A stretch of 64,000 nt of DNA from a virus: IMG/VR virus record IMGVR_UViG_3300033995_001164, positions 124,001 through 188,000 of that record; one strand, written 5' to 3'. The translations under genes were made by a program, and so were the position numbers. Numbering within the stretch: position 1 is the stretch's first letter; each line of letters begins with the position of its first letter. This document shows, one piece after another, positions 24,753-34,018 of the stretch. Under the pieces are notes generated by a model. The model searched no databases. It had not been told where the DNA came from and was given only the letters and a program-made list of their open reading frames with translations.

Positions 24753-27467
24753 TTATTTTATATATTCTTCCCACCCTTCTTCCGCCAAATCATAAATGTA
24801 ATCAGGGCTAACACCAACTCTGTCCCAAAATTTTAGTTCTAAGTCTGTAATTTCTAATAACTCCTCCACAGTGTCTTGGTCACCATCTTTTAACGGATTC
24901 CCACTAATTAATTCACATTGAGACTTGGTAAATATACCTCTTTTTTCAGGTTCATTGACTAATAAATTATTTCTGACCTCATCTTGAAATACAACCATTA
25001 GTGGTAATAGTTTTTTATTGAAAGTAACAACAGCCCTTGCGACATTATAATCACCTTTTAAATCAGGGTTATCCGTTAGAATATCTTTATCTAATAAATA
25101 ACAATTCAATTGAACCCCGTCATTCTTTTTTTGTACATCTCCATGAGAAGCTCTTAACCCATTGTTAACATACATAATAACATCACCCAAATTAACTTTT
25201 AAGTTTTCTTGTATTGCTAATTCCAAATGAGCCATGCGTGACATACTATTTCCAGATTTTGTTTTAGTCGTCAATCGTTTCTTATAATCATCTAACGATA
25301 ATTTAACTCTAGCCCTTTGAGCAATTTTACTTAATGAAATTTCTTTATTATAAATCTTTTGTAGGTATTCATAGTAATATTCAACAAACCCCTGACCATT
25401 ACCCTCTAATAATAATTTAACACCTTTGTCTAAAAATTCCTCAATATATAAAGGTAGTTTTTTAGATTTAATTGAATTTCCGGTTAGTTTAATTTTACCA
25501 TTAGTTTCCATTACGGCATAATTTTTTCGAGCGAGATTAATACAACTCACCCAAGTTCCGTCACAGTCTAAGGCCATTTCACCTTTTTGGAAAATATCGT
25601 TATATTCAGCAACATCGGCGTAATAACCCTCATAAACTTTATCTTTTTTTACTTTCCAATTTAACCCTTTACCAATATATCTACGAGTTTCAACTCCATC
25701 GGGGATTGTAAAGTTCATACCATCAGTATCGCAAACCAAAGAAGTATAACCTTTTTTGGTAAAAAACTTTAACATCTGTCTTAAATATTGTCTACCGGTA
25801 CAGGTAATTTTTTCACCCTTATTCATATCTCCCCAAGCGTATACTTGTGGAGCCGATAAAGCACCAAATAACGAATTAATGAAAATCTTAATTGGTAACT
25901 GCTTATTACCATATGACTCAGATTTTGCTTTGTCTGTTTCATAAAACTCCTCAGCTAATTGTTTATATTTGATACGAGTATTACGGAAATAGGTTAACAT
26001 ACCTTTCATTGCTCCCGTAACATCACAATCAGGAAATACATCGTGTACCAATTGAATTGAGGGATATAGGGAGCTAAAGTCAAGTTTTAGTACATTCTTA
26101 CTATAACCAACTTTTAAGAGTCTTGAAAGACCCCCTACGAAGTCAGTCTTAGGTTCTTTAACTGGAATGGCTAAATTATATTTATATGACCACGCTAAAA
26201 GTAACATTCTCCACAGACTTGCAGTACCCATTGTTGAAACCCTTTCATATGTTGTTGGAATCATTGCCGCCAATAAGAATGAACCTTGGTTGAACTCTTG
26301 GTCAACTTTAAGGGTTTCATCTAAGTCATCGTCAAGATACATCTCTACTAACTTATCTCCACTAGTTTTCTCGTAAGTATCAATTCGTCTTTTACATATT
26401 TCATCAATCTTAGGGTCAACACCAACTTTCTTGTAATTACCATTAGTAGTGTTTAACCAAAAATCTTCCTTGTTGGCATAAAATGGACCAATGTCTAAGT
26501 GGTCAATGTAAACACGACTTGGAGATTCCGCATTAATGTATTTGGTGATATATTTTAAACCAGCCGCTTTAATACTTGAGTTGATTGCTTGAGCCCTACG
26601 AACCGCATGGATAATATCAATAACGTTATAACCCCAAATAGAAGTTTGAGTATAAGTCTCAACCTCATTAGCCAATTTTAACATACCATCTTTACGAGTA
26701 TAAGAATGGTTAGGGTTTAATGATTTACATACCTTTTTCAAATCAATCCCCAATATTTTACTTCTTTCAAATATCCAATGCCAGTCAAAGTTTGCCGAGT
26801 TATATCCACCAATAATTGATGGCTTAAGTTCATTGATTACTTTAAAAAATTCAATGATTGCCCCCTTTTCTTCGTTTTCATCAGTACACTCAATCACTCT
26901 ATGGAATCCTTTATTGGTTTTGATTCCAATCATAAAGATACGACCATCCTTAGGTTCAAGGGAGGTCGTCTCCAAGTCATAAACCATTCGAGTAACCTCG
27001 TTATAGTTTTCAAACCCTTTGAATAATCTTTTTTCTTTGGATACAAGGTATTGTTCCACCGGAGATAAAAGAGTTATTTTATCCTTGGCTTTATCACCCC
27101 ATGGGTCACATCCTCCATCTCTAAAGAATTGGATAAGTTCTCTATATCCTTTCATGGATTTAACCAAATAGGTTAAGCCCTTTTCAAGACGTTCATTTCC
27201 ATGAGTTTCCAATTTCTCAATCAGAATTCCATACTTGGACATGGCTTCTTTCTGAGCAGCCCTTGAATCGTTATAAAATTTTAGTTGTTTTAAATCACCC
27301 ACCCAAGCGAACGGGGTAAAAGTGTCTTTACGGATTTCTTTTCCTTTGCCAGGAACTTCACGTACTTTGTAAATACAGTTGTCTCGGTAGTCATACTCGA
27401 TGGCAACTATAAATTCTTCCGGGTCATTTCCGTGGAGGAATGACTCAATTTCTTTACTGTCTATCAT
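24753..27467 (-). CDS. family B DNA polymerase with 3'-5' exonuclease, gp43-like
   Basis: A 904-residue replicative polymerase (T4 gp43: 898). Exonuclease motifs: Exo I MVYDLETTSLEP (about residue 163-174), Exo II IIGGYNSANFDWHW, and a third acidic block further on. Polymerase motifs: A KLDFSSLYPSI (about 462-472), B KIFINSLFGALSAPQ (about 525-540), C CDTDGMNF (about 578-585). The metal-binding Asp residues in motifs A and C and the exonuclease Asp/Glu pair are present, so both activities should be intact. The enzyme copies the phage genome and proofreads. Its ATG at 27467 is 64 bases downstream of an ATATTTATC element and 39 bases from a GTGAAGTTCAC palindrome. The RHH-HNH cassette lies 47 bases past its stop. 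Confidence 0.95.
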   Translation of the reverse strand: MIDSKEIESFLHGNDPEEFIVAIEYDYRDNCIYKVREVPGKGKEIRKDTFTPFAWVGDLKQLKFYNDSRAAQKEAMSKYGILIEKLETHGNERLEKGLTYLVKSMKGYRELIQFFRDGGCDPWGDKAKDKITLLSPVEQYLVSKEKRLFKGFENYNEVTRMVYDLETTSLEPKDGRIFMIGIKTNKGFHRVIECTDENEEKGAIIEFFKVINELKPSIIGGYNSANFDWHWIFERSKILGIDLKKVCKSLNPNHSYTRKDGMLKLANEVETYTQTSIWGYNVIDIIHAVRRAQAINSSIKAAGLKYITKYINAESPSRVYIDHLDIGPFYANKEDFWLNTTNGNYKKVGVDPKIDEICKRRIDTYEKTSGDKLVEMYLDDDLDETLKVDQEFNQGSFLLAAMIPTTYERVSTMGTASLWRMLLLAWSYKYNLAIPVKEPKTDFVGGLSRLLKVGYSKNVLKLDFSSLYPSIQLVHDVFPDCDVTGAMKGMLTYFRNTRIKYKQLAEEFYETDKAKSESYGNKQLPIKIFINSLFGALSAPQVYAWGDMNKGEKITCTGRQYLRQMLKFFTKKGYTSLVCDTDGMNFTIPDGVETRRYIGKGLNWKVKKDKVYEGYYADVAEYNDIFQKGEMALDCDGTWVSCINLARKNYAVMETNGKIKLTGNSIKSKKLPLYIEEFLDKGVKLLLEGNGQGFVEYYYEYLQKIYNKEISLSKIAQRARVKLSLDDYKKRLTTKTKSGNSMSRMAHLELAIQENLKVNLGDVIMYVNNGLRASHGDVQKKNDGVQLNCYLLDKDILTDNPDLKGDYNVARAVVTFNKKLLPLMVVFQDEVRNNLLVNEPEKRGIFTKSQCELISGNPLKDGDQDTVEELLEITDLELKFWDRVGVSPDYIYDLAEEGWEEYIK

Positions 27468-27505
27468 ATATTATCTTGGAGTGGTATATTAGCAATCACT
27501 TAGTT

Positions 27506-27516
27506 GTGAAGTTCAC
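27506..27516 (-). promoter_or_regulatory. GTGAAGTTCAC palindrome in polymerase leader
   Basis: An 11-bp perfect inverted repeat between the polymerase start and its ATATTTATC element (27531-27539). A related GTGA-N4-TCAC repeat precedes the RHH gene at 24705, so an RHH operator controlling both is possible. Confidence 0.35.
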
Positions 27517-27562
27517 CTTACTCATCGTAGATAAATATAGTTAATTAAATTTAAGAATCAAA

Positions 27563-27940
27563 TTAACAACAAGCGGTTTCCGAAATAAAACTTGGTTGGA
27601 TATTAATATAGAGTTCTTCTCTAATTGGAAGTATTAGATTACCCTCATCATTTTTAATCAGCACCTGACCTTGAAACCTTCCCGGAGTATTTGTATCTCT
27701 TGAAGTAAATTTATAATATACATAATATTCAGTTGGTGCACCGTCAGGTAATATTAAAGAAACTATACTACAAGGAGCCGAAACGATTTTAGGTATTCCC
27801 GTCTCCACGTCAATCATTGTAAAAAATATTGTAGAAACTTCCAAATCTCTCATAAGTTGTTCATACCCTGAGCGCCCATCTTTTACAATTTGAAATTTTA
27901 AGACCGGTAAGTTTGAATTCTGTTTAATAAAAAATTCCAT
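27563..27940 (-). CDS. small virion-type protein, BppU-N-like
   Basis: A 125-residue protein with a beta-sandwich feel. Blocks: LPVLKFQIVKDG, IFFTMIDVETGIPKIVSAPCSIV, YYVYYKFTSRDTNTPGRFQGQVLI and LILPIREELYINIQPSF. The RDTNTPGRF...LPIREELYINI pattern recurs in phage baseplate/fibre proteins that start with a BppU N-terminal-like fold, and I read it as a relative. It ends in CC. It is divergent from the RHH gene at 28023 and its 95-base downstream gap leads to the polymerase. A role in the virion surface is inferred; function is unproved. Confidence 0.45.
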   Translation of the reverse strand: MEFFIKQNSNLPVLKFQIVKDGRSGYEQLMRDLEVSTIFFTMIDVETGIPKIVSAPCSIVSLILPDGAPTEYYVYYKFTSRDTNTPGRFQGQVLIKNDEGNLILPIREELYINIQPSFISETACC

Positions 27941-27982
27941 TTTTTTTGTTTATTAATAAATATATCGTATTTTTGTTTTAAT

Positions 27983-28020
27983 AAAGTATAACTTTTCATA
28001 CTTTACAAGATATTTATAGT
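27983..28020 (+). promoter_or_regulatory. inverted repeat and ATATTTATAG element before RHH-HNH cassette
   Basis: AAAGTAT (27983-27989) and ATACTTT (27998-28004) form a 7-bp inverted repeat, directly followed by AC-AAG and ATATTTATAG (28011-28020), two bases before the RHH ATG. The layout (ACTTTAC then TATTTATAG) matches the leader of the RHH gene at 24705. Confidence 0.45.
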
Positions 28021-28022
28021 AT

Positions 28023-28175
28023 ATGAAACCAAGAAAAAAAGAAGAAGAGAAAAAGATTAAATTTGCCATTAGTTTAGACCCTAAATTATTTAAACGAATG
28101 GAAGATGATATCACAAATAAATCGAGACTAATCGAAACTTTACTTAAAGAACATTATGGAAAAAAAGATTTGTAG
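28023..28175 (+). CDS. ribbon-helix-helix regulator paired with second HNH endonuclease
   Basis: A 50-residue protein with a basic arm (MKPRKKEEEKK), RHH strand IKFAISLD, helix PKLFKRMEDDI and helix KSRLIETLLKEH. It is a different sequence from the RHH protein at 24544, but the fold and size agree. Its end overlaps the start of the HNH gene at 28156 by 20 bases, the same overlap as in the first cassette. An inverted repeat and an ATATTTATAG element lie upstream. Autorepression of the endonuclease by the RHH protein is the working idea. Confidence 0.75.
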   Translation: MKPRKKEEEKKIKFAISLDPKLFKRMEDDITNKSRLIETLLKEHYGKKDL

Positions 28176-28812
28176 TAAGTGTAAAGAAGAAAAGGAATTT
28201 TGTGAGTTTAATAAAAGAAAAGATTCGAAAGACGGTCATAGAAATGAGTGTAAAATTTGTTGGTATTTAAAAAGCCAAAATTATATTAAAAAATTTCCAC
28301 AAAAAAAACAAGAATATAATAACAAGTGGTTTTCTAAAAATACTTCTTATTATAAACAATATTATAAAAATAATGAAAAAAAATTTTTAGAGTATAAAAT
28401 AAAATTTAACGGTTTAAACCCGGATTATAATAAAAATTATTATGTTAATAATAAGGATTATTTTTCTGATTATGTAATGTTTAAATACGTTAATAATAAT
28501 TTATTTAGATTATCTCACATCATAAGAAATAGAATTAGAACATTTCTTAAATTAAAAAATCTAACTAAAACAAATAAAACTTTTGATATTGTAGGATGTT
28601 CTCCGGAATTCCTTAAAGAACATTTAGAACAACAATTCACGGAAGGAATGTCTTGGGGTAATCAAGGATTGTACGGATGGCACATTGACCACAAAATACC
28701 ATTATCTTCCTCCAATACCGAAGAAGAAATATATAAACTTTGTCATTATACAAATCTTCAGCCACTATGGGCTGAAGATAATTTGAAAAAAAGTAATAAA
28801 ATAATAAATTAA
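28156..28812 (+). CDS. free-standing HNH homing endonuclease
   Basis: A 218-residue protein with the same layout as the HNH enzyme at 23964: N-terminal zinc site (CSKCKEEKEF, CKICW), a Lys/Asn/Tyr-rich middle and the C-terminal HNH core WHIDHKIPLSSS followed by NLQPLWAEDNLKKS. It overlaps the RHH gene at its start and meets the minus-strand glycosyltransferase gene by a 4-base stop overlap. As a free-standing element it may home into a phage lacking it; the target site cannot be read. Small differences between the two copies suggest independent acquisition or old duplication. Confidence 0.85.
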   Translation: MEKKICSKCKEEKEFCEFNKRKDSKDGHRNECKICWYLKSQNYIKKFPQKKQEYNNKWFSKNTSYYKQYYKNNEKKFLEYKIKFNGLNPDYNKNYYVNNKDYFSDYVMFKYVNNNLFRLSHIIRNRIRTFLKLKNLTKTNKTFDIVGCSPEFLKEHLEQQFTEGMSWGNQGLYGWHIDHKIPLSSSNTEEEIYKLCHYTNLQPLWAEDNLKKSNKIIN

Positions 28813-30482
28813 GATTCTTTTCTTAAAGAACCATCATAGTGGTCAAATCGGTCATGCTCAGTTGGAGTTAATAACAAAATACCTGGTTTAATATTACCTT
28901 TAACAGTTTCCTGATAACAATGAGACATGAGAGTCTGCTCGAATGCGTGCGCCCATTGTGTCTCTAAATAACATTTATAATTACCTATTTTATTTAACAC
29001 AATTGGCCAGTTGGATAAATAGATTTCACCATCAACGTAAGGTAACCCCTGATGTGTTTTAATGTTATTGAATTTAGTTCTTGGTGCGTTTGGGTCTAAT
29101 CCTTGAACAGGTAATAATGGTTTTTCGGGGAATAATTCTACCCTAACATTTTGGGGTACATTGTACCATGAAAATTGTATGTCATTTGAACCATAAAATT
29201 CAGTAAAACTTAATTTTAAAAAATCAAAATTTTCATTTTTAATAATTTGTAATGATTTTGAATATAAGTTTGAAACAAATCTATTAAAACCGTTTTTACA
29301 CACTTCACCTTTTTTAGGGTAAAACGCCATGTCATCTTCAAAAAAGTAATAAAAATCCAAATCAGTTTCATCGAAATGTTCGGCAACAAATACTCTACCA
29401 CCAACAATTCCAATATTATCTTTTTTGATGTGTTCAAATCCATATTCTTCACATAGTTCCTGATATCTTGAAGTTGTCGATAGGTCAGTTGAGTTATCAA
29501 GTAAGAACTTTTTTGGTTTAAGTATGAAGTCCTTATCGTATTCCAACATTGATTTAATTAGGGTTTCAAATTGATTAGGACTATTGAATGTAATAACATA
29601 AAGTCCAACTTTGTTGGTATCCAAGGTATTCTCGACAGACACTTTCCCCTCATTTTTTGGTATTAACTTATCGTCTTTTAAATCTTCAAAAAACTTTCCA
29701 ATTAGTCCACTTGACTCAATTTCAAAATAATTAATTAAATCAGAATGTTTATATGTCATAATACTAAAGATTGATTCTTCAGTACCCATATACCCTTCTT
29801 CTAAAGTTGATTTTAACAATCCATAATAAATTCCGTTAATATCACTTATTGAACTTTTGGGACCACCAAAGAATCCACCTCGAGAAACTTTAGTTACTTC
29901 ATCACCTGCAATTGAATTTAATTTGTCATATTCAAACCCGTGTATTTCGGTCTCAGCTCCATATGGAAAACTGATAAATGAAAACTTTGACACATATTTT
30001 GATAATTTATCAAGAACTTTATCATGAGTAAAATAACCCGGATGTACAGTATTGGTTAAACCTCCATCAATCCAAAACATATATTCCGATTCAAACTTAT
30101 CCATTATTTTTGCGTCGTGTAGTAAGAACACTTTGGACATCACAAGAGGATTATAGTTTTTTAATTTTGCTTGGGTTGATTCCCCTAACCAACCAACTTG
30201 GTCTATCCAACTTGGTCTTGTTCTAATAACTTGAATTATATTGTAAAACTCAGAATTTGTGAACCAAGATAAAGGTCTTTCAATAAATTGAGTGTTTGAT
30301 TCATTTCTTTTTTTGAAAACAAACTCTTTAAGTTCATTATCACCAAATATTATCATATTTTCTTGAACATCTAATAATTGTTCAAATTTATCTAAATAAT
30401 GTTGATAAGACCTAGACCAACCTTCAGATAAGTCACCTCTACCAATATCCCAAATTCCGGTTACTAATGTTATTTTATTCAT
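28809..30482 (-). CDS. two-domain glycosyltransferase, HtrL/YibB-like N-terminal domain
   Basis: A 557-residue protein. The N-terminal half starts ITLVTGIWDIGRGDLSEGW, a HtrL/YibB-like opening, with a metal-site candidate MFWIDGG near residue 135, then RGGFFGG further on. The C-terminal half starts VGLYVITFNSPNQFETL and includes YYFFEDDMAF, a GT-A type DxD-like acidic cluster. Two glycosyltransferase-like domains in one chain suggest sequential sugar additions, or one active and one binding domain. It sits at the end of a six-gene glycosyltransferase run downstream of the fibre genes. Donor and acceptor are unknown. The neighbour at 31860 has a similar N-terminal domain fused to a methyltransferase. 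Confidence 0.65.
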   Translation of the reverse strand: MNKITLVTGIWDIGRGDLSEGWSRSYQHYLDKFEQLLDVQENMIIFGDNELKEFVFKKRNESNTQFIERPLSWFTNSEFYNIIQVIRTRPSWIDQVGWLGESTQAKLKNYNPLVMSKVFLLHDAKIMDKFESEYMFWIDGGLTNTVHPGYFTHDKVLDKLSKYVSKFSFISFPYGAETEIHGFEYDKLNSIAGDEVTKVSRGGFFGGPKSSISDINGIYYGLLKSTLEEGYMGTEESIFSIMTYKHSDLINYFEIESSGLIGKFFEDLKDDKLIPKNEGKVSVENTLDTNKVGLYVITFNSPNQFETLIKSMLEYDKDFILKPKKFLLDNSTDLSTTSRYQELCEEYGFEHIKKDNIGIVGGRVFVAEHFDETDLDFYYFFEDDMAFYPKKGEVCKNGFNRFVSNLYSKSLQIIKNENFDFLKLSFTEFYGSNDIQFSWYNVPQNVRVELFPEKPLLPVQGLDPNAPRTKFNNIKTHQGLPYVDGEIYLSNWPIVLNKIGNYKCYLETQWAHAFEQTLMSHCYQETVKGNIKPGILLLTPTEHDRFDHYDGSLRKES

Positions 30483-30500
30483 ATTATTTTTTAGTTATTT

Positions 30501-31184
30501 TTATTTATAATTTTCGTATATATTATAATATAGGTTAAAAATAGGGGGGACATTAAGAAATGAGTGTACTTTGTGTTCCGAACTTAAAATCCAATTTTCC
30601 GAAGAATATCTATGTTCAAATAAAATAGATTCGTCTAATTTTTTAACATAATTAGATTTGGTCCAAAAAAAGTTACCATTAAATATTTGAATCAACTTTG
30701 TTTTACCTCTAACATTACCGGCATGGTCTTGGTAATTAATTCCACAACAATCAAATCCGTTATCTAATGTTTCAACACAGATTTTCCAATTAGTAATTAA
30801 AAAATGTTCCATCATTAATCTCCACTCTTTAACAGGTTTTTCTCGTATTGACTCGTATTGTGTAACACCTTTAGTATGAAGATAAAGAATATTAGTATTA
30901 TCATTATCGGACATAGAAAATTCTTTAAGTTTACTTAAAGTTTTTGATTCTCCAAATGAATTATTTTCATTAATGAACATTAAATTAAGACTCGGTATTT
31001 TTAATAAAAGTTCCATTAATGTTTCTTCTTCGTTATCAATTTTTTTGTCAAAAAAAACACCAATATTTAATGTTGATACTTCTAATAATCCTGAATTAGT
31101 TAATGATTCAATTTGTTCTTTTACAATATTAACCCAATTATTAATTAAAAAAATGTGATAAAATATTTGTATTTTTTTACCCAT
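30501..31184 (-). CDS. glycosyltransferase-like protein
   Basis: A 227-residue protein from ATG 31184 (MGKKIQIFYHIFLINNWVN); an in-frame ATG at 31235 is also open but would overlap the neighbour by 59 bases, while 31184 gives an 8-base overlap and a more typical start. Blocks IFYHIFLINNWVNIVKEQ, ILYLHTKGVTQ and FNGNFFWTKSNYVKKLDES fit a GT-A-like transferase fold seen in capsule-type enzymes. No clear DxD can be placed, so activity is uncertain. It is the second gene of the cluster and translationally linked to the one before it. Confidence 0.5.
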   Translation of the reverse strand: MGKKIQIFYHIFLINNWVNIVKEQIESLTNSGLLEVSTLNIGVFFDKKIDNEEETLMELLLKIPSLNLMFINENNSFGESKTLSKLKEFSMSDNDNTNILYLHTKGVTQYESIREKPVKEWRLMMEHFLITNWKICVETLDNGFDCCGINYQDHAGNVRGKTKLIQIFNGNFFWTKSNYVKKLDESILFEHRYSSENWILSSEHKVHSFLNVPPIFNLYYNIYENYK

Positions 31185-31860
31185 AAATTGTGTTAAATGA
31201 TATAAACGATTTATATGATGAGGCATTGGTGGCATTTAGTAAATAATTATAGAATTCGAAATTTTTATTTGGCATATCCTGTATAATGTCCTTAGTAATT
31301 TCCCAAGGAATATGTCTTGCGCTATATGGTAAATTAGTGGCACAACTATGTCCATGAGGATGTCTATCGATATGATATAATGCAAATGTTGTATCAACTA
31401 ACTGTTTTGTCAATAATCCATCAATGATAGTATCTTCACCCCAATTATTTAAACCCCAAGTTTTTAAAAAATGATGATAAGGGGATTCTTCAGATACATT
31501 CCAATTATAAAGTGATAATCCAATTTTTGAATATTCCAAATGGGAATCTAATTTTTCTTTCAATTGGAGTAATGAATTTTTAGGTGTTTTAGATAGGTCT
31601 AAATCAGAGTCAGTGACCACGTAATAATCAAACCCTAATTTATTTGGTAAATTTAAAATCCATGGAGCTCCTTGACCTAAATTTTCAGAATAAATTATTG
31701 TACAAGGATTTGTCTTATACCATTCTAAAAGAGGTTCGTAAGTTGACCCATTATCTAAGATAATAATTTCACCAACATTTTCAAAAGTCTGTAAATCTTC
31801 AACCATTTTTGACGGCCAAGTAAGTAAATTTCTATTATTTATTATTATTGGTATTTTCAT
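31177..31860 (-). CDS. GT-A family glycosyltransferase
   Basis: A 227-residue protein with a GT2-type start (IPIIINNRNLLTWPSKMVED, then IIILDNGSTYEPLLEWY) and the metal-binding motif YVVTDSDLDLS (residues ~82-92). The DSD cluster is the expected nucleotide-sugar/metal site. The C-terminal half has NWGEDTIIDGLL and a His-rich HIDRHPHGHSC stretch, probably the acceptor side. It overlaps the next gene by one base upstream and has an 8-base overlap with the following one, in the compact cluster. The sugar is unknown. Confidence 0.75.
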   Translation of the reverse strand: MKIPIIINNRNLLTWPSKMVEDLQTFENVGEIIILDNGSTYEPLLEWYKTNPCTIIYSENLGQGAPWILNLPNKLGFDYYVVTDSDLDLSKTPKNSLLQLKEKLDSHLEYSKIGLSLYNWNVSEESPYHHFLKTWGLNNWGEDTIIDGLLTKQLVDTTFALYHIDRHPHGHSCATNLPYSARHIPWEITKDIIQDMPNKNFEFYNYLLNATNASSYKSFISFNTIYG

Positions 31861-33320
31861 TATTTAGTTATTATCCATAATTTATCGTTATTAACTAATT
31901 CTTTATTAGTTACCTCAAACTTATATTCATCTATAATTGAGTTTATAGTTGATATAGTGTAATCTCTATTAGCATATTCAGGGTGTAAATCTTCAATAAA
32001 GTAATAACCCCCCTTTTTTATATGAGGATATAATGTTTTAAAACTAGTTATAATATGTTCCGAAATGTGACTACCATCATCGATAATAAAATCAACCTTA
32101 CCCGATAAATCATATGTTTTAATCATCCTCATTAAATCTTCAGGTTTATTTTGGTCCCCTATAATTGTGGTAATTTTTTCTCTATTACATTTTAAATGGT
32201 TACAGTCTACTATATCAAACCCATAATATTCCATATTAGGGAAAATTAAATCCCAAAATTTTAAACATCCACCAGGAAATCTTGTATCATGTACCCCAAT
32301 TTCAATTATTACTGGAGTTTTATTGATATACTTTGATAACATTTTTTCATAAACCTCACTATACATATGGTTTTCATATATAGAACCTTTATCAATACCC
32401 AACTTATCAGATAATTCGGTAAAACTATTAAAAGTAATGTCCTCATCTAAAATATTTTCTATATTTGTATCCGTTGTATATCCCAAAATACTATCTATCT
32501 TATATTTATTGTTATCTAACAAATCCATAAGGTCTAATATACCTTTTTGTAAATCTAACCAATCCTCAAAATTAAAAAATTTAACATCGTTAGTATGAGT
32601 TAGAATCGATAAAACTTCTTGTTCACTAATTAATTTATTTGTTTTTGTGTAGTATGTTTCAAAAATTGACGAATAATTAGATAAAACTTTTTTAACGGAT
32701 TCACTGTCCCCACCAAATAACCCACCGGGTACTAATTTAAAATCAGTGTTGAACATATCAACTAAAACCGCTTTAAGTTCATAATTTACTTGAATTGATT
32801 CTCCTCTTAAACAAATAAACCCATTATCCGATATTTTTTCATTTATTTTATTTAAAAATAGTTCTGAATGGGCGAAAACATTGATATAATCTCTCCATCT
32901 ATCATGACAACTAGTCCCAAATAAACCAGAATCAATCCATACAACGTTTTTATTATCTTCACACTCATCAAGTAAAAATTGTAATTTATTAAAAATAACT
33001 TCAATATAATTTTTAACACTATAAATTCTATCATGAATTTCCCCTTCAGAAAATTTAAGGTTTCTAATTGGATTTATATTATTAAGATAGTTTTCAGAGT
33101 TTAATTCATGAAATTTTATGGTTATGTTAGGTTGATTAAATTGGTCACCCAAATGATACTTATCATAAGTGTATTGGTTTGTGTAAATCACATACTCAAA
33201 ATCATCAAAAATAATATTTCGTAATGTTTGAGTTAATAATGGGTATGATTTATATACCATACCTCCTCTTGCGTCTTCATAGTTTAACTCGTAAACTGAT
33301 GTCACTATTTTTAGTACCAT
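31860..33320 (-). CDS. fused glycosyltransferase-like and SAM-dependent methyltransferase protein
   Basis: A 486-residue protein. Residues 1-230 resemble the HtrL-like domain of the gene at 28809: IVTSVYELNYEDARGG at the start and NVVWIDSGLFG near residue 125. Residues ~300-480 form a class I methyltransferase: motif I VIIEIGVHDTRFPG, YYGFDIVDC, then VDFIIDDGSHIS and HIKKGGYYFIEDLHPEY, the pattern of sugar O-methyltransferases acting on natural-product glycans. A fused glycosyltransferase plus methyltransferase suggests addition and capping of a sugar. It overlaps the next gene by 10 bases. Both functions are inferred from motif type. Confidence 0.65.
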   Translation of the reverse strand: MVLKIVTSVYELNYEDARGGMVYKSYPLLTQTLRNIIFDDFEYVIYTNQYTYDKYHLGDQFNQPNITIKFHELNSENYLNNINPIRNLKFSEGEIHDRIYSVKNYIEVIFNKLQFLLDECEDNKNVVWIDSGLFGTSCHDRWRDYINVFAHSELFLNKINEKISDNGFICLRGESIQVNYELKAVLVDMFNTDFKLVPGGLFGGDSESVKKVLSNYSSIFETYYTKTNKLISEQEVLSILTHTNDVKFFNFEDWLDLQKGILDLMDLLDNNKYKIDSILGYTTDTNIENILDEDITFNSFTELSDKLGIDKGSIYENHMYSEVYEKMLSKYINKTPVIIEIGVHDTRFPGGCLKFWDLIFPNMEYYGFDIVDCNHLKCNREKITTIIGDQNKPEDLMRMIKTYDLSGKVDFIIDDGSHISEHIITSFKTLYPHIKKGGYYFIEDLHPEYANRDYTISTINSIIDEYKFEVTNKELVNNDKLWIITK

Positions 33321-34018
33321 TTATCGTGATTGGGAATTAATAAGTTTATATGTTTACTGGAGTTATTATGTAATTCAACCCCATTATTAAATGCAGAAAA
33401 ACACATTTCGTCAATATTTCCTGCGGGTATATTATGTAATTTATCCGAATATTTAATTTCAATACATTTATCCCAAGTGGATAAAAAAGAGTAAAATTTT
33501 TCTTTTTCAATATCCAAAAATTGAATACAGTCTTCCGGCATCCACATATCTTTTTTGTCGTAATTAACACCAAATTTTGATTCGTAATGGGTAAATCGTC
33601 TACCTAACATACTATTAGTCTCAACTTCTTTTTCAAAAAGATATGTTACTTGCCCCGATACACTATTAGGAATGAAACATTCTAAAATATTTTCCCGATT
33701 GAATAATTGTTGATTTGGAATAATATCTGTATCTGTTAAAATTATCTTAGTAAACCCATTATCTAATGCAAATTTTACTGAAAATCTTTTAACCGAGAAA
33801 TCAAAATCATAGTAATTAGTATTATATGTTGAGTATTTTTCATCGTACTCTTTAATATCGGCAACAAATACAAAATCTTCTTTAGTAATTGATTCCGGAC
33901 TATCCGTTACAATAAAAATTTTTGGTTTATCTTTAAGGTTTTTAAATGATTCTATCATTCTATTTGTTTGGTTATAATATCTTTCCCCATAACAAAATGT
34001 TGCAATTGCGTAACTCAT
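33311..34018 (-). CDS. GT-A-like nucleotide-sugar transferase
   Basis: A 235-residue protein starting SYAIATFCYGERYYNQTNRM, with a DxD motif in KIILTDTDIIPN (residues ~89-100), the typical donor/metal site of retaining GT-A enzymes such as GT8-type. The C-terminal part has AGNIDEMCFSAFNNGVE, reminiscent of a GT8-like NIDE/acceptor block. It lies between the fused methyltransferase gene and the GlcNAc-transferase-like gene. No close named family; sugar unknown. Confidence 0.65.
   Translation of the reverse strand: MSYAIATFCYGERYYNQTNRMIESFKNLKDKPKIFIVTDSPESITKEDFVFVADIKEYDEKYSTYNTNYYDFDFSVKRFSVKFALDNGFTKIILTDTDIIPNQQLFNRENILECFIPNSVSGQVTYLFEKEVETNSMLGRRFTHYESKFGVNYDKKDMWMPEDCIQFLDIEKEKFYSFLSTWDKCIEIKYSDKLHNIPAGNIDEMCFSAFNNGVELHNNSSKHINLLIPNHDKWY

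Noticed and set aside
30501-31235. Longer start at 31235 for the glycosyltransferase-like gene
   Set aside because: It would add MPPMPHHINRLYHLTQF over the neighbour's coding end; the start at 31184 has a more natural N-terminus and a small overlap.
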